Shown: piece after piece, positions 1 through 8,787 of the stretch | Numbering within the stretch: the stretch's first letter is position 1 | Layout of the letters: each line of letters starts with the position of its first letter | NCBI GenBank assembly: GCA_910584375.1 | Contig: CAJUAH010000019.1 | Location: 1 to 64,000, forward strand | Direction of reading: 5' to 3' | From: an uncultured Acetatifactor sp. | GTDB taxonomy: Bacteria > Bacillota > Clostridia > Lachnospirales > Lachnospiraceae | DNA length: 64,000 nt | The notes under the pieces: generated by a model | What the model was told of the DNA's origin: nothing | The model's input: only the letters and a program-made list of their open reading frames with translations | Database searches by the model: none | Made by a program: the position numbers and the translations under genes

Positions 1-57
1 AATTCTTATCAAAAAAGATTTTTACCCATAGACACAGAATTTTTTACAGCCTCATAT

Positions 58-96
58 GACCACCGGGTATCCTTCTTAAGGAATTCCCCGGTGGTC
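58..96. repeat. Hairpin downstream of the Rpn-like gene
   Basis: A perfect 10-bp inverted repeat (58-67 with 87-96) encloses a second 5-bp stem (70-74 with 78-82), so the whole segment can fold into one long hairpin. It lies just beyond the 3' end of the minus-strand gene at 107-1162. Neither strand has a T-tract after it, so it may stabilise a 3' end or act as a weak bidirectional terminator. The role is inference. Confidence 0.5.
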
Positions 97-106
97 TTGC
101 ATATAA

Positions 107-1162
107 TCAATCTTCAAATGCCTGCTTAAATTTTTCCGAAGCCTGTTTTGGGGTCAGATTAAAATTATGCATTAGAGAATCAAGAATCTCTGTATCCGGA
201 CAGTGCCGGGCTGTCATGCGGAGAATATGCCTGTAAATGTCTCGTTCCTGCTGTGCAGAATCCAGTTCCTGCTGCACAGAGACCTGCTCCTGCTGTAGCA
301 GACTCATTTCCTGTTGCATAGTATCCAATTTCTTGCAGACTGCCATTAGCTCCGCCCGAGCCTCGGCCGCATTGCGTCTCTCCGCCTGTATGTCCATCGT
401 CACATTTTCAAACAGTCTTCCCATCTTGCGCTCCTTTATCCTGGCGACAGCGTCTTCTACCTCGTTCTCCGGCATATGCATATTGTAGAGCAGTGCCCGG
501 AATACTTTGGACAGGATATCCAGCAAATGTTCAGGAGTATCCCTCAGTATGCCGTCTAACTGCTCCCCGGACAGTCCCGTAAACGCGGTCATATCCTCCG
601 GCGTCTGGATCTTGTTGATCAGCATGGCCAGAGAGATCTCGTCGCCTTTTGCCAACAGGTCTGTATTGCTGATATCGTGCAGCGTTATGAGCTGGTACTG
701 AAAATGGGGCAGATATTTCCCCAGCAGTTCTCCACACAGGATCCGTTCTGCCAGATCCAAGGGAGCCGTCCACCTGGCGGTTCCCTCATAGTACACGATG
801 GGCAGGATCGGCGGATACCGAAAATCCTTCCGGCTGCTGATATGGGGATACAGCCGATTCATCTCTTTCTCATAATCTTCCCAGATATGAACCATGTACC
901 GCAGTAGCTGCATGGCTACATTATACTCCACATTTGTCTTGTGTTCAACCAGAGAAATGACATAGAGGGGAACATAACGTTCCGATACATCTTCTATATC
1001 CTCAGGCTGGATATGTCGCAGGATATCCATATCCGCATAGTCCCGCAGAAACTGGGAACTCAGGATATTGTCTGAGAAGATGAGTTTGCTGCTGTTGTCC
1101 CGTAGCTTGTTATTGTTGACGGGAGCCTTAATTTTGTCTGCCTTGTTTGTCTTGGCTGTCAT
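107..1162 (-). CDS. Rpn/YhgA-like PD-(D/E)XK nuclease family protein
   Basis: This 351-residue protein resembles the Rpn (recombination-promoting nuclease, formerly YhgA-like transposase) family. The core region has the typical block VEHKTNVEYNVAMQLLRYM (residues 72-90), where E73 and K75 would belong to the PD-(D/E)XK site, followed by LPIVYYEG before a Trp. Family members are nucleases able to promote RecA-independent recombination; activity of this copy is inferred. Residues about 258-310 form a Gln/Glu-rich heptad stretch (QQEMSLLQQEQ and similar) that should be a coiled coil. The canonical N-terminal part is compressed and divergent. The start has AAAGGA 9 bases upstream. It is a lone minus-strand gene beside a plus-strand cluster, which fits a mobile or accessory gene. 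Confidence 0.7.
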   Translation of the reverse strand: MTAKTNKADKIKAPVNNNKLRDNSSKLIFSDNILSSQFLRDYADMDILRHIQPEDIEDVSERYVPLYVISLVEHKTNVEYNVAMQLLRYMVHIWEDYEKEMNRLYPHISSRKDFRYPPILPIVYYEGTARWTAPLDLAERILCGELLGKYLPHFQYQLITLHDISNTDLLAKGDEISLAMLINKIQTPEDMTAFTGLSGEQLDGILRDTPEHLLDILSKVFRALLYNMHMPENEVEDAVARIKERKMGRLFENVTMDIQAERRNAAEARAELMAVCKKLDTMQQEMSLLQQEQVSVQQELDSAQQERDIYRHILRMTARHCPDTEILDSLMHNFNLTPKQASEKFKQAFED

Positions 1163-1529
1163 AGGTAATTCCTTTCTGTTACGTTCATGAGGTTGTCTGT
1201 TGCGATGTCACTGAATATGAAGAGGGGAGAGGAGCGCAAAAAGTGTGATACAAATGCGCACAAAATCATTTTGCCTCTGTAAAACAGTGTAGCTGATAAT
1301 CGGTAAGGCCGGGACGAACTGCCCATTACATTCCCGATCGGTTCGGGAATGAGAGGTCGCACTTTACTAGACAAAAGTACGAATACGGATTTACTATAAC
1401 ATCACGCAAGACAAAAAACAACGTTTTCCAGAATTATTCATAAAAAATTTATAATTTTTATTCCCTGCTTGCATTATAGGACAGAGAAGGTATAATAAAA
1501 ATAATTAAGTCCATAGTACATACGGAGAC
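1163..1529. other. Intergenic region between divergent genes
   Basis: This 367-bp gap holds the 5' regions of two divergent genes. It contains a 9-bp perfect hairpin (1329-1337 with 1343-1351, loop 5) and, at its right end, a good sigma-A-like promoter facing right. A 71-codon minus-strand frame spans part of it but has no recognisable motif or convincing ribosome site, so I do not call it a gene. Confidence 0.5.
1469..1496 (+). promoter_or_regulatory. Sigma-A-type promoter for the MORN-like gene
   Basis: TTGCAT at 1469-1474 and TATAAT at 1491-1496 are separated by 16 bp, inside an AT-rich stretch, about 30 bp before the ATG at 1530. Confidence 0.6.
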
Positions 1530-2156
1530 ATGAACTTACCATACAGGTTGGTGATCAAAATGCTATTTTCATGTATTTACATTATTCAGACAGTAATTTT
1601 TATAGGTGCGTTGATTTATTTTTTGTATAAAAAAGATTTGTCCTCAGTGCTTTTACTTGTATGCGATTTATTGTCCATCGTCGTCGTATATTTCCAAAAC
1701 TATGAAGAGTATCCATGGACAAAAGAGATCTATGAATTTGCCACGGTTGATTACACTGCCACCGGCTACAATGAAGGGGAGTATTATGGCGGCTGGGAGG
1801 ATGAATACCCACAGGGCTTTGGGAGATTGACGTACAGGCATTTTATTGACGATAAGTATTATTCCATCAAATATCAGGGGGAAATATATCGCGCTTTGTA
1901 CTACGAGGGTGAATTTGATCACGGATGGAGAGTGGGGCAGGGAACAGTCGTCTATGAGGGCGGTTTCAGAGATGAAGGTATCTTTTACGGGAAATGGGAA
2001 ACCGGAAAAATCGTTTTCGTGGGAAGACGCTGGCTGAATGATGACCAATATCTGGAATTGGAGATGGAAGCGATCAACGGGGTGGACGCGAAAGATCATT
2101 ACGATCCCCAAGGATGGATCTATGTAGAAGACCAGCAGTCCGGGGTGCAGGAATGA
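1530..2156 (+). CDS. Membrane protein with MORN-like repeats
   Basis: This 208-residue protein has two N-terminal hydrophobic segments (about 12-32 and 37-55), then a soluble region rich in Tyr/Gly with MORN-like units: YYGGWEDEYPQGFGRLTY (85-102) and weaker repeats near 123-142 and 142-160. MORN repeats in other proteins bind lipids or act as scaffolds; the function here is unknown. The ATG at 1530 follows GGAG with only two intervening bases. A second ATG at 1560, still before the first membrane segment, is an alternative start. It has its own promoter and is followed 40 bp later by the flavoprotein gene, with which it may be co-transcribed. Confidence 0.6.
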   Translation: MNLPYRLVIKMLFSCIYIIQTVIFIGALIYFLYKKDLSSVLLLVCDLLSIVVVYFQNYEEYPWTKEIYEFATVDYTATGYNEGEYYGGWEDEYPQGFGRLTYRHFIDDKYYSIKYQGEIYRALYYEGEFDHGWRVGQGTVVYEGGFRDEGIFYGKWETGKIVFVGRRWLNDDQYLELEMEAINGVDAKDHYDPQGWIYVEDQQSGVQE

Positions 2157-2196
2157 ACAGTCCGGTAAGGCAATCAGGAAATCGGAGGACAGAGAG

Positions 2197-3093
2197 ATGT
2201 ATGATATCATAATTATCGGCGCGGGCCCTGCGGGGATCAGCGCGGCCATCTACGGAAAAAGCCGGGGCAGGAAGGTATTGGTGCTGGAGAAGAATAAAAT
2301 CGGCGGTTTGATCGGAAACGTGTCGACCGTCACACACTATACGGCGATCGTAAAAGAGGAATCCGGCAGGTCTTTTGCCGAGCGTATGAGGGAACAGGCT
2401 TTAAGCGCCGGAGTGGAGATCCGAATCGAAAACGTGACGGGCACAAAGCTGACAGGAGAGACAAAACAGATATTTACCGACAAAGGGAGCTATGAGAGCC
2501 AGGCGGTCATCCTGGCCAATGGCGGCTCGGGCCGCATGCTGGGTATTCCGGGAGAGGGACTGCCGGGCATCAGGCTAAATGCCCCCAAGGACGGCCCCGA
2601 CTATAGGGGCAGAAACGTCTATGTGATCGGCGGGGCGGACGGCGCGGTAAAAGAGGCTCTCTATCTGTCCGGGATCGCGGACAGGGTGACAGTGGTATGT
2701 GTGGAGGATGAACTGGCGTGCATACCGGAATTTAAGGATAAAGTTGCCAAACGTGATAATATCCGGATCATGCCTCATTCCAGTCTCACGGCAGTTTATG
2801 GCTTCGACAGGGCGGAAGAACTCGAGTTTACAGATAACAGAACAGGAGAAAAGCATACTGTACAAGACGCGCAGTGCGGTGTGTTCGTATACGCGGGCAT
2901 AGTACCCAATACACAGATATATGGGGAGCTGAAACTGGAGGACGGTTATATTCCCACCGACGACTCCATGCGGACAGAGATTCCCGGCGTATTTGCCGCC
3001 GGAGATATCCGGGTAAAAAAAGTAAGGCAGGTGGCCACGGCAGTGGCAGACGGCGCGATCGCCGGTATCCATGCGGCTGTCATGTGCCGTTGA
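2197..3093 (+). CDS. Thioredoxin-reductase-like FAD/NAD(P) oxidoreductase lacking the redox CxxC
   Basis: This 298-residue flavoprotein of the thioredoxin reductase fold starts with the FAD dinucleotide motif GAGPAG (8-13), has a second nucleotide motif VIGGADGA (143-150), and ends with the FAD motif GVFAAGD (264-270). Thioredoxin reductases carry a CxxC disulfide just before the second Rossmann motif. Here that place reads LNAPKDGPDYRG (127-138), with no cysteine. The segment after the second motif (VVCVEDEL) also lacks the HRRxxxR pattern used to select NADPH. It therefore cannot be an ordinary thioredoxin reductase. Related redox-inactive members act as ferredoxin/flavodoxin reductases or in partner-driven electron transfer. 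Fold certain; substrate unknown. Confidence 0.8.
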   Translation: MYDIIIIGAGPAGISAAIYGKSRGRKVLVLEKNKIGGLIGNVSTVTHYTAIVKEESGRSFAERMREQALSAGVEIRIENVTGTKLTGETKQIFTDKGSYESQAVILANGGSGRMLGIPGEGLPGIRLNAPKDGPDYRGRNVYVIGGADGAVKEALYLSGIADRVTVVCVEDELACIPEFKDKVAKRDNIRIMPHSSLTAVYGFDRAEELEFTDNRTGEKHTVQDAQCGVFVYAGIVPNTQIYGELKLEDGYIPTDDSMRTEIPGVFAAGDIRVKKVRQVATAVADGAIAGIHAAVMCR

Positions 3094-3120
3094 CCCGGTC
3101 TGCAGGGGAGGGGACATACC

Positions 3121-3951
3121 ATGGACAATTGGGATCATTACAGCTACCAAAACAATGCGCAGACAGCGCCTGAGCCGCCGGGGATCTTCCAGGCTTTTCT
3201 CTATGCCTTTATGCCGGCAAAATATGACTGCCTGATTCATGTCAGGACAGGGAGCCTGATCGGTTTTGTGTTTCTCCTCATACTGGCGGCTACGCTGCTA
3301 CAGATGCTGGTCTTTGGATTCCGGTTCAGAGGCGAGTTCGAGGAGGAATTTCCCGATATCCGGATCCGCGACGGCAGATTGTGCGCCGATGAAGACTATA
3401 TATTGGATGAGGGCTCAAGTTTTTCTTATGTGACAGACAAGGTAGACTCGTTTTCCCGCGAGGATGCGGAAGAATTGGCTGATGCGGGATATAACCGGAT
3501 TCTGTTGGTGGGCCGGGACAACGTAATCGTGATGAGGTCTCGGCAATATAGGGAAATCTACTTTGCGGATGTGGTGGGTTATGGGGAGGAGTTTATTGTG
3601 AAGGATGCCCTGGCAGGTATCCTGTACATAGCTGTATTTTTCACCGCCATCGTATTTTATGTATGCGGCGTTTGCTGGTATTTTCTGTGCTCCGCAATAT
3701 TGATTGTGGCAGGGCTGATTGCCGAGCAGATGTTTTTTAAGAGGGATTTCCGGGTCGGGCAGCTCTTCCGTATAGCGGTATACTCAAAAGTGCCGGTGTA
3801 TGCGGTGTCTGCGTTATTAATGGCCTGTTCCTCCTGGCATTACGAGATCCCCGGATTTTTTAAGGCGGCCTTTACGGTTCTGTATCTGATTGCGGTATTT
3901 CGTTTTATGCCCCGACCTAAAGAGAGCCCTATAAACAGATATACTCTGTAA
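3121..3951 (+). CDS. DUF1189-like multi-pass membrane protein
   Basis: This 276-residue membrane protein has a short polar N-terminus, a first hydrophobic helix near 45-65, an extracytoplasmic domain of about 100 residues (65-165) and a cluster of four or five further helices to the C-terminus. The layout and the early proline/tyrosine-containing FMPAKYD region resemble the DUF1189 family of Firmicutes. No catalytic motif is visible. It begins 27 bp after the flavoprotein stop with GGGGA upstream, so the two are probably co-transcribed. The family name is a moderate-confidence match from memory. Confidence 0.55.
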   Translation: MDNWDHYSYQNNAQTAPEPPGIFQAFLYAFMPAKYDCLIHVRTGSLIGFVFLLILAATLLQMLVFGFRFRGEFEEEFPDIRIRDGRLCADEDYILDEGSSFSYVTDKVDSFSREDAEELADAGYNRILLVGRDNVIVMRSRQYREIYFADVVGYGEEFIVKDALAGILYIAVFFTAIVFYVCGVCWYFLCSAILIVAGLIAEQMFFKRDFRVGQLFRIAVYSKVPVYAVSALLMACSSWHYEIPGFFKAAFTVLYLIAVFRFMPRPKESPINRYTL

Positions 3952-4026
3952 AGACGCTTTCTTAAGTTCAGGCAGAATAAAGAGAGTATCCGGCGAATCC
4001 GGACAGAAATAACGGTATTTTGACAA

Positions 4027-4055
4027 TTTACAGGAACAAGATTTTGTGGTAATAT
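4027..4055 (+). promoter_or_regulatory. Probable promoter of the mutS cluster
   Basis: TTTACA at 4027-4032 and TAATAT at 4050-4055 have a 17-bp spacer. They lie about 90 bp before the mutS start, in the only sizeable gap ahead of the mutS-mutL-miaA genes. Confidence 0.5.
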
Positions 4056-4143
4056 AAAGAGCGGATACATCCTGTGGTGTATTCGCTTTGTAATGCAATA
4101 GTAATGTAATAAGTGACGCGGTATCCGCGGGAATGAGGTAGGC

Positions 4144-6819
4144 GTGAGCGAGGAACTGAAGATAGAAGATTTGACCCCCATGATGCAGAAATATCTGGAG
4201 ACCAAACAGGAATATCCGGACTGCATACTGTTCTATCGGTTGGGTGATTTTTACGAGATGTTTTTTGAGGACGCGCTGACGGCGTCCCGGGAGCTGGAGA
4301 TCACATTGACGGGCAAGAGCTGCGGCCTGGAGGAGCGCGCGCCCATGTGCGGCGTTCCCTACCATGCGGTGGAGGGCTATCTGAACAAGCTGGTGGCCAA
4401 GGGCTACAAGGTGGCGATCTGCGAACAGGTGGAGGATCCCAGGCTGGCCAGGGGCCTGGTGAAACGGGAAGTGGTGCGCATCGTCACGCCGGGCACCAAC
4501 CTGAATACCCAGTATCTGGAGGAAGGCAAAAACAATTATCTGGCGTGTGTCACTTTCACCCCGGCGTCTATCGGGCTGGCGGCGGCGGATGTGACCACCG
4601 GTGATTTTTATATGACGGAAGTGGAAGATCTGCGGCGGCTGACGGATGAACTGATGAAGTATGAGCCGTCAGAGATTATCTGCAACGATGCGTTCCTGGT
4701 CAGCGGTATGGATATCGGAGATCTGCGGGGGCGGTTACATATCACGGTCAGCGCCGCGGACGCTCATTATTTTGACGACCAGACCTGTGTACAGAGCATC
4801 ATGCTCCATTTTAAGGTAAAGAGTCTGATCGGATTGGGGCTGGAGGACTTTCCCGTGGGCACTGTGGCGGCGGGGGCTCTGCTGCACTATCTCTACGATA
4901 CCCAGAAGACGGATCTTGGCCACATTTCCCATATACGTTCTTATCTGACCAGCAAATACATGCTGCTGGATTCCTCTACCAGGCGGAATCTGGAGCTGAC
5001 GGAGACCCTGCGGGAAAAGCAGAAGAGAGGATCCCTGCTGTGGGTGCTGGACAAGACCCGGACAGCTATGGGGGCCCGGATGCTGCGCAGTTTTCTGGAG
5101 CAGCCGCTGATTGAAAAGACGGAGATGGAAAAGCGTCTGGACGCCATCGAGGAATTAAACGGGGACTCGGTATCCCGAGACGAGCTGCGGGAATATCTGG
5201 GGCCGATCTACGATCTGGAGCGTCTGCTGGGAAGGGTGACTTACAAGACCGCCAATCCCCGGGATCTCCTGGCTTTCCGGGCCTCTCTGGAGATGCTGCC
5301 GCCGATCCGGAAAGTGCTGGCGGGCTTTCAGAGGGAATTGCTGACGGAGGTCGCCGGGGATATGGACTGCCTGGAAGACCTCTATACGCTGATCGACCGG
5401 GCCATCGAGGAAGAGCCTCCCATCGCGATCCGGGAGGGGGGCATTATCAAGGACGGCTATGACGAGACCGTTGACAGGCTGCGCAGCGCCAAGAGGGACG
5501 GCAAGATGTGGCTGGCCCAGCTGGAAGAGCAGGACCGGGAGCGCACAGGCATCAAGAATCTGAAAATAAAGTTCAACAAAGTGTTCGGTTATTATTTTGA
5601 GGTGACCAACTCCTTCAAGGACATGGTGCCGGAGGACTATGTGCGCAAACAGACCCTGGCCAATGCGGAGCGCTACACCACTCCCCGCCTGAAGGAGCTG
5701 GAGGACACCATACTGAACGCGGAGGACAAGCTCTCGGCGCTGGAATACGACGTGTTCTGCGGAATCCGGGACCGTATCGCGGGGGAGATCGAGCGGATCC
5801 AGCGGACGGCCAAAGCGGTGGCCAGGCTGGACGTGTTCGCCTCCCTGTCCTATGTGGCGGAGCGGAACCGCTATGTACGCCCGGCCCTGAATGAAAAGGG
5901 ACTTATAGATATCAAAGACGGCAGGCATCCGGTGGTGGAGCAGATGATCGATCACGAGATGTTCATCGCCAACGACACGCTGCTGGACAACGGGCATCAC
6001 TGTATCTCCGTGATCACCGGTCCCAATATGGCGGGGAAGTCCACCTATATGCGGCAGACGGCGCTGATCGTGCTGCTGGCGCAGATGGGATGTTTTGTGC
6101 CGGCAAAAAGCGCCAATATCGGCATAGTGGACCGGATCTTTACCCGGGTGGGGGCCTCGGACGATCTGGCCAGCGGACAGTCCACCTTTATGGTGGAGAT
6201 GAACGAGGTGGCAAATATCTTGAGAAACGCCACCCCCGACAGCCTGTTGATCCTGGACGAGATCGGCAGGGGAACCTCCACCTTTGACGGACTGAGCATC
6301 GCCTGGGCCGTCATAGAGCATATCAGCAACAAAAAACTGCTGGGAGCCAAGACCCTTTTCGCCACCCACTACCACGAGCTTACGGAACTGGAGGGCAAGA
6401 TCGGCAATGTGAACAATTACTGCATCGCCGTCAAGGAGCGGGGGGACGATATCGTATTCCTGCGCAAGATCGTCAAGGGCGGCGCGGACCGCAGCTACGG
6501 CATCCAGGTGGCCAAGCTGGCGGGAGTGCCGGACATGGTGATCGACCGGGCCAAGGAGATCGCGGAGCAGCTCTCGGACAACGATATCACGGAAAAAGTG
6601 CAGAGCATCGCCATCGAGCAGAAGGGGGAGGGAAAACCGAAAAAAGTCCCCCGCTACGACGAGGTGGATCTGGCCCAGATGTCCCTCTTCGACACCGTAT
6701 CCGACGAGGACGTGATTAAGGAGCTGACAGATCTTGACATCACGGTGATGACCCCTCTGGATGCCATGAATACCCTGTACCGCCTGCAAAATAAACTCAA
6801 GAACCGCTATAAAGCGTAG
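4144..6819 (+). CDS. mutS: DNA mismatch repair protein MutS
   Basis: This 891-residue protein recognises mismatched bases and recruits MutL in an ATP-dependent way. The N-terminal mismatch-binding motif is DFYEMF (35-40), with the stacking Phe36 and Glu38 present. The Walker A motif GPNMAGKST starts at residue 626, followed by the LILDEIGRGTSTFDG Walker B/signature region and the ATHYHEL segment of the ABC ATPase. Length fits MutS1. The start is GTG at 4144 with GAGG about 6 bases upstream. It heads a tightly packed set with mutL and miaA, the usual clostridial order. Confidence 0.97.
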   Translation: MSEELKIEDLTPMMQKYLETKQEYPDCILFYRLGDFYEMFFEDALTASRELEITLTGKSCGLEERAPMCGVPYHAVEGYLNKLVAKGYKVAICEQVEDPRLARGLVKREVVRIVTPGTNLNTQYLEEGKNNYLACVTFTPASIGLAAADVTTGDFYMTEVEDLRRLTDELMKYEPSEIICNDAFLVSGMDIGDLRGRLHITVSAADAHYFDDQTCVQSIMLHFKVKSLIGLGLEDFPVGTVAAGALLHYLYDTQKTDLGHISHIRSYLTSKYMLLDSSTRRNLELTETLREKQKRGSLLWVLDKTRTAMGARMLRSFLEQPLIEKTEMEKRLDAIEELNGDSVSRDELREYLGPIYDLERLLGRVTYKTANPRDLLAFRASLEMLPPIRKVLAGFQRELLTEVAGDMDCLEDLYTLIDRAIEEEPPIAIREGGIIKDGYDETVDRLRSAKRDGKMWLAQLEEQDRERTGIKNLKIKFNKVFGYYFEVTNSFKDMVPEDYVRKQTLANAERYTTPRLKELEDTILNAEDKLSALEYDVFCGIRDRIAGEIERIQRTAKAVARLDVFASLSYVAERNRYVRPALNEKGLIDIKDGRHPVVEQMIDHEMFIANDTLLDNGHHCISVITGPNMAGKSTYMRQTALIVLLAQMGCFVPAKSANIGIVDRIFTRVGASDDLASGQSTFMVEMNEVANILRNATPDSLLILDEIGRGTSTFDGLSIAWAVIEHISNKKLLGAKTLFATHYHELTELEGKIGNVNNYCIAVKERGDDIVFLRKIVKGGADRSYGIQVAKLAGVPDMVIDRAKEIAEQLSDNDITEKVQSIAIEQKGEGKPKKVPRYDEVDLAQMSLFDTVSDEDVIKELTDLDITVMTPLDAMNTLYRLQNKLKNRYKA

Positions 6820-6873
6820 TGAGAAACCGTGAACAGCGCAAAGAGGAAATGATCAAATAGAGGAGAGGAAATT

Positions 6874-8787
6874 ATGAACCAGATACAACTGCTGGACGCG
6901 GAAACCATAGACAAGATCGCCGCCGGGGAGGTGGTGGAGCGCCCCTCCAGCGTGGTTAAGGAACTGGTGGAAAACGCCATCGACGCGGGGGCGGATTCCG
7001 TCACCGTGGAGATCAGGGACGGCGGCATCGGCCTGATCCGCATAACGGACAACGGCTCGGGGATCCCGGCGGATCAGCTGCGCACCGCCTTTCTGCGGCA
7101 TGCTACCAGCAAGATCCGCAGGGCGGAAGACCTGTCCGGCATATCCAGTCTGGGATTTCGGGGGGAGGCGCTCTCCAGCATCTGCGCGGTGTCCCAGATG
7201 GAGGTGACCACCAAGACGGCGGAGGCCCTCACCGGTGTCCATATGGCCATGGAGGGTTCTAAAGAAACGGTATTTGAGGAGGTGGGCGCGCCCACGGGCA
7301 CTACTTTTTTGATCCGCAACCTGTTTTTTAACACCCCCGCCCGACGCAAATTCCTCAAAACCGCCACCACGGAGGCGGGGTATATCATCGACCTCATGGA
7401 GCATATGGCCCTGTCCAGGCCGGATATTTCTTTCAAATTCCAGGTGGGTGGACAGACCCGGTTCTACACTTCGGGAAACGGGGAACTGCGGGAAGTGATC
7501 TACCGCATCTACGGCAGAGATATGATCCGGAACCTGGCGCCCTTTGATCTGGATACGGAAGAGTTGACGGTCAAAGGCTATCTGGGGACTCCGGCCATCG
7601 TCCGCTCCAACCGCAATTTTGAGGTCTATTTCCTGAATGGCCGGTATATCCGCAGCAGCCTGCTGAGCCGGGCCATCGAGGAGGGATATAAAGAATATCT
7701 GATGCAGCACAAATTTCCGCTGTGCGTGCTGCATATGACGCTGAAAGATATCTCGAAAGTAGACGTGAACGTGCATCCCAGCAAGATGGAGGTGCGCTTT
7801 TTGGAGGGGCCGCGGATCTTTGACGCGGTGTCCGCAGGTATCTTGGAGCGCCTGAGAAACCGGGAGATGATCCCGGATGTTAGTATCGACGGAGAGCAAC
7901 CCGCCGGCAGGGACGTGCGGGTACTGCAGGAGCTGTCCCAGGGGGGCAGGCCGGACCGGGGACATGCAGGGTCCCCTGCAGGGAAATGTCTGCCTCCGCA
8001 TTCAGGTACGTTCCCACGCTCAGAGAGCCGCAGCCCGTCGCCAGGCACAGGCGAACAGAAAGAAAAACTGCCCACAGCCCCTGAGCCCTTTGAGGAGAAC
8101 CGCGCCCGGCAGTACCGGGTCATGGAGGAGACGCGCTATGAGGCGGATCGGGAGCAGATGCGGGATTTCAAACAGGGCGAGTTGTTTGAGGATCGGGTTC
8201 TGACACCGGAAAAGAGGGTATACTTCAAACTGATCGGCCAGGTGTTCGACACTTACTGGCTCATCGAGTACGAGGACAAGCTTTATATCATAGACCAGCA
8301 CGCCGCCCACGAGAAGGTGAAGTTTGAGCGTTTCATGAGACAGCACCGGGAAAAGAGCCTGGTGTCCCAGAATCTCATGCCCCCCATCATCGTCAGTCTC
8401 ACGGGACAGGAGGAGACGGCCTATAAGGAGTATGCCTCCGTCTTTGCGGAGATGGGCTTTGAGGTGGAGCCCTTCGGCGGCAGCGAGTACGCGCTGCGCA
8501 GCGTCCCGGCGGATCTCTACGGCTGTCAGGAAAAGGAGTTGTTTCTGGCGGTGTTGGACGACCTTCTGGAAGGAGGACCAAAGGGAGATCTCACCGCGGT
8601 GCGGGAAAAGATCGCCTCCATGTCCTGCAAGGCGGCGGTGAAAGGCAACAACCGTCTCAGCACCCAGGAGGCCCAGCGGCTGATCGACGAACTGCTGACG
8701 CTGGACAACCCCTACAACTGCCCCCATGGGCGGCCCACCATCATATCCATGAGCAAATATGAAATGGAGAAAAAATTTAAGAGATGA
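6874..8787 (+). CDS. mutL: DNA mismatch repair endonuclease MutL
   Basis: This 637-residue GHKL ATPase couples MutS to strand incision. The N-terminal ATPase motifs are visible: VKELVENAIDAGA, DNGSGI and GFRGEALSSI. A Pro/Gly/Arg-rich linker of low conservation lies around residues 345-430. The C-terminal domain carries the metal-binding endonuclease motif DQHAAHEKVKFE starting at D474, so this is the endonuclease-competent MutL of bacteria that lack MutH. The ATG has GGAGAGG upstream. The stop overlaps the miaA start (ATGA). Confidence 0.97.
   Translation: MNQIQLLDAETIDKIAAGEVVERPSSVVKELVENAIDAGADSVTVEIRDGGIGLIRITDNGSGIPADQLRTAFLRHATSKIRRAEDLSGISSLGFRGEALSSICAVSQMEVTTKTAEALTGVHMAMEGSKETVFEEVGAPTGTTFLIRNLFFNTPARRKFLKTATTEAGYIIDLMEHMALSRPDISFKFQVGGQTRFYTSGNGELREVIYRIYGRDMIRNLAPFDLDTEELTVKGYLGTPAIVRSNRNFEVYFLNGRYIRSSLLSRAIEEGYKEYLMQHKFPLCVLHMTLKDISKVDVNVHPSKMEVRFLEGPRIFDAVSAGILERLRNREMIPDVSIDGEQPAGRDVRVLQELSQGGRPDRGHAGSPAGKCLPPHSGTFPRSESRSPSPGTGEQKEKLPTAPEPFEENRARQYRVMEETRYEADREQMRDFKQGELFEDRVLTPEKRVYFKLIGQVFDTYWLIEYEDKLYIIDQHAAHEKVKFERFMRQHREKSLVSQNLMPPIIVSLTGQEETAYKEYASVFAEMGFEVEPFGGSEYALRSVPADLYGCQEKELFLAVLDDLLEGGPKGDLTAVREKIASMSCKAAVKGNNRLSTQEAQRLIDELLTLDNPYNCPHGRPTIISMSKYEMEKKFKR

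Noticed and set aside
1159..1374. 71-codon minus-strand frame upstream of the Rpn-like gene
   Set aside because: No motif, low-complexity composition, no convincing ribosome site, and it covers a hairpin and the promoter-containing gap.
3817..4365. 182-codon minus-strand frame across the gap before mutS
   Set aside because: Covers the end of the DUF1189-like gene, the mutS promoter and the mutS start; no protein features.
5155..6789. 544-codon antisense frame inside mutS
   Set aside because: Mirror of a GC-rich coding gene; His/Gln/Arg-rich composition and no family pattern. mutS on the other strand is certain.
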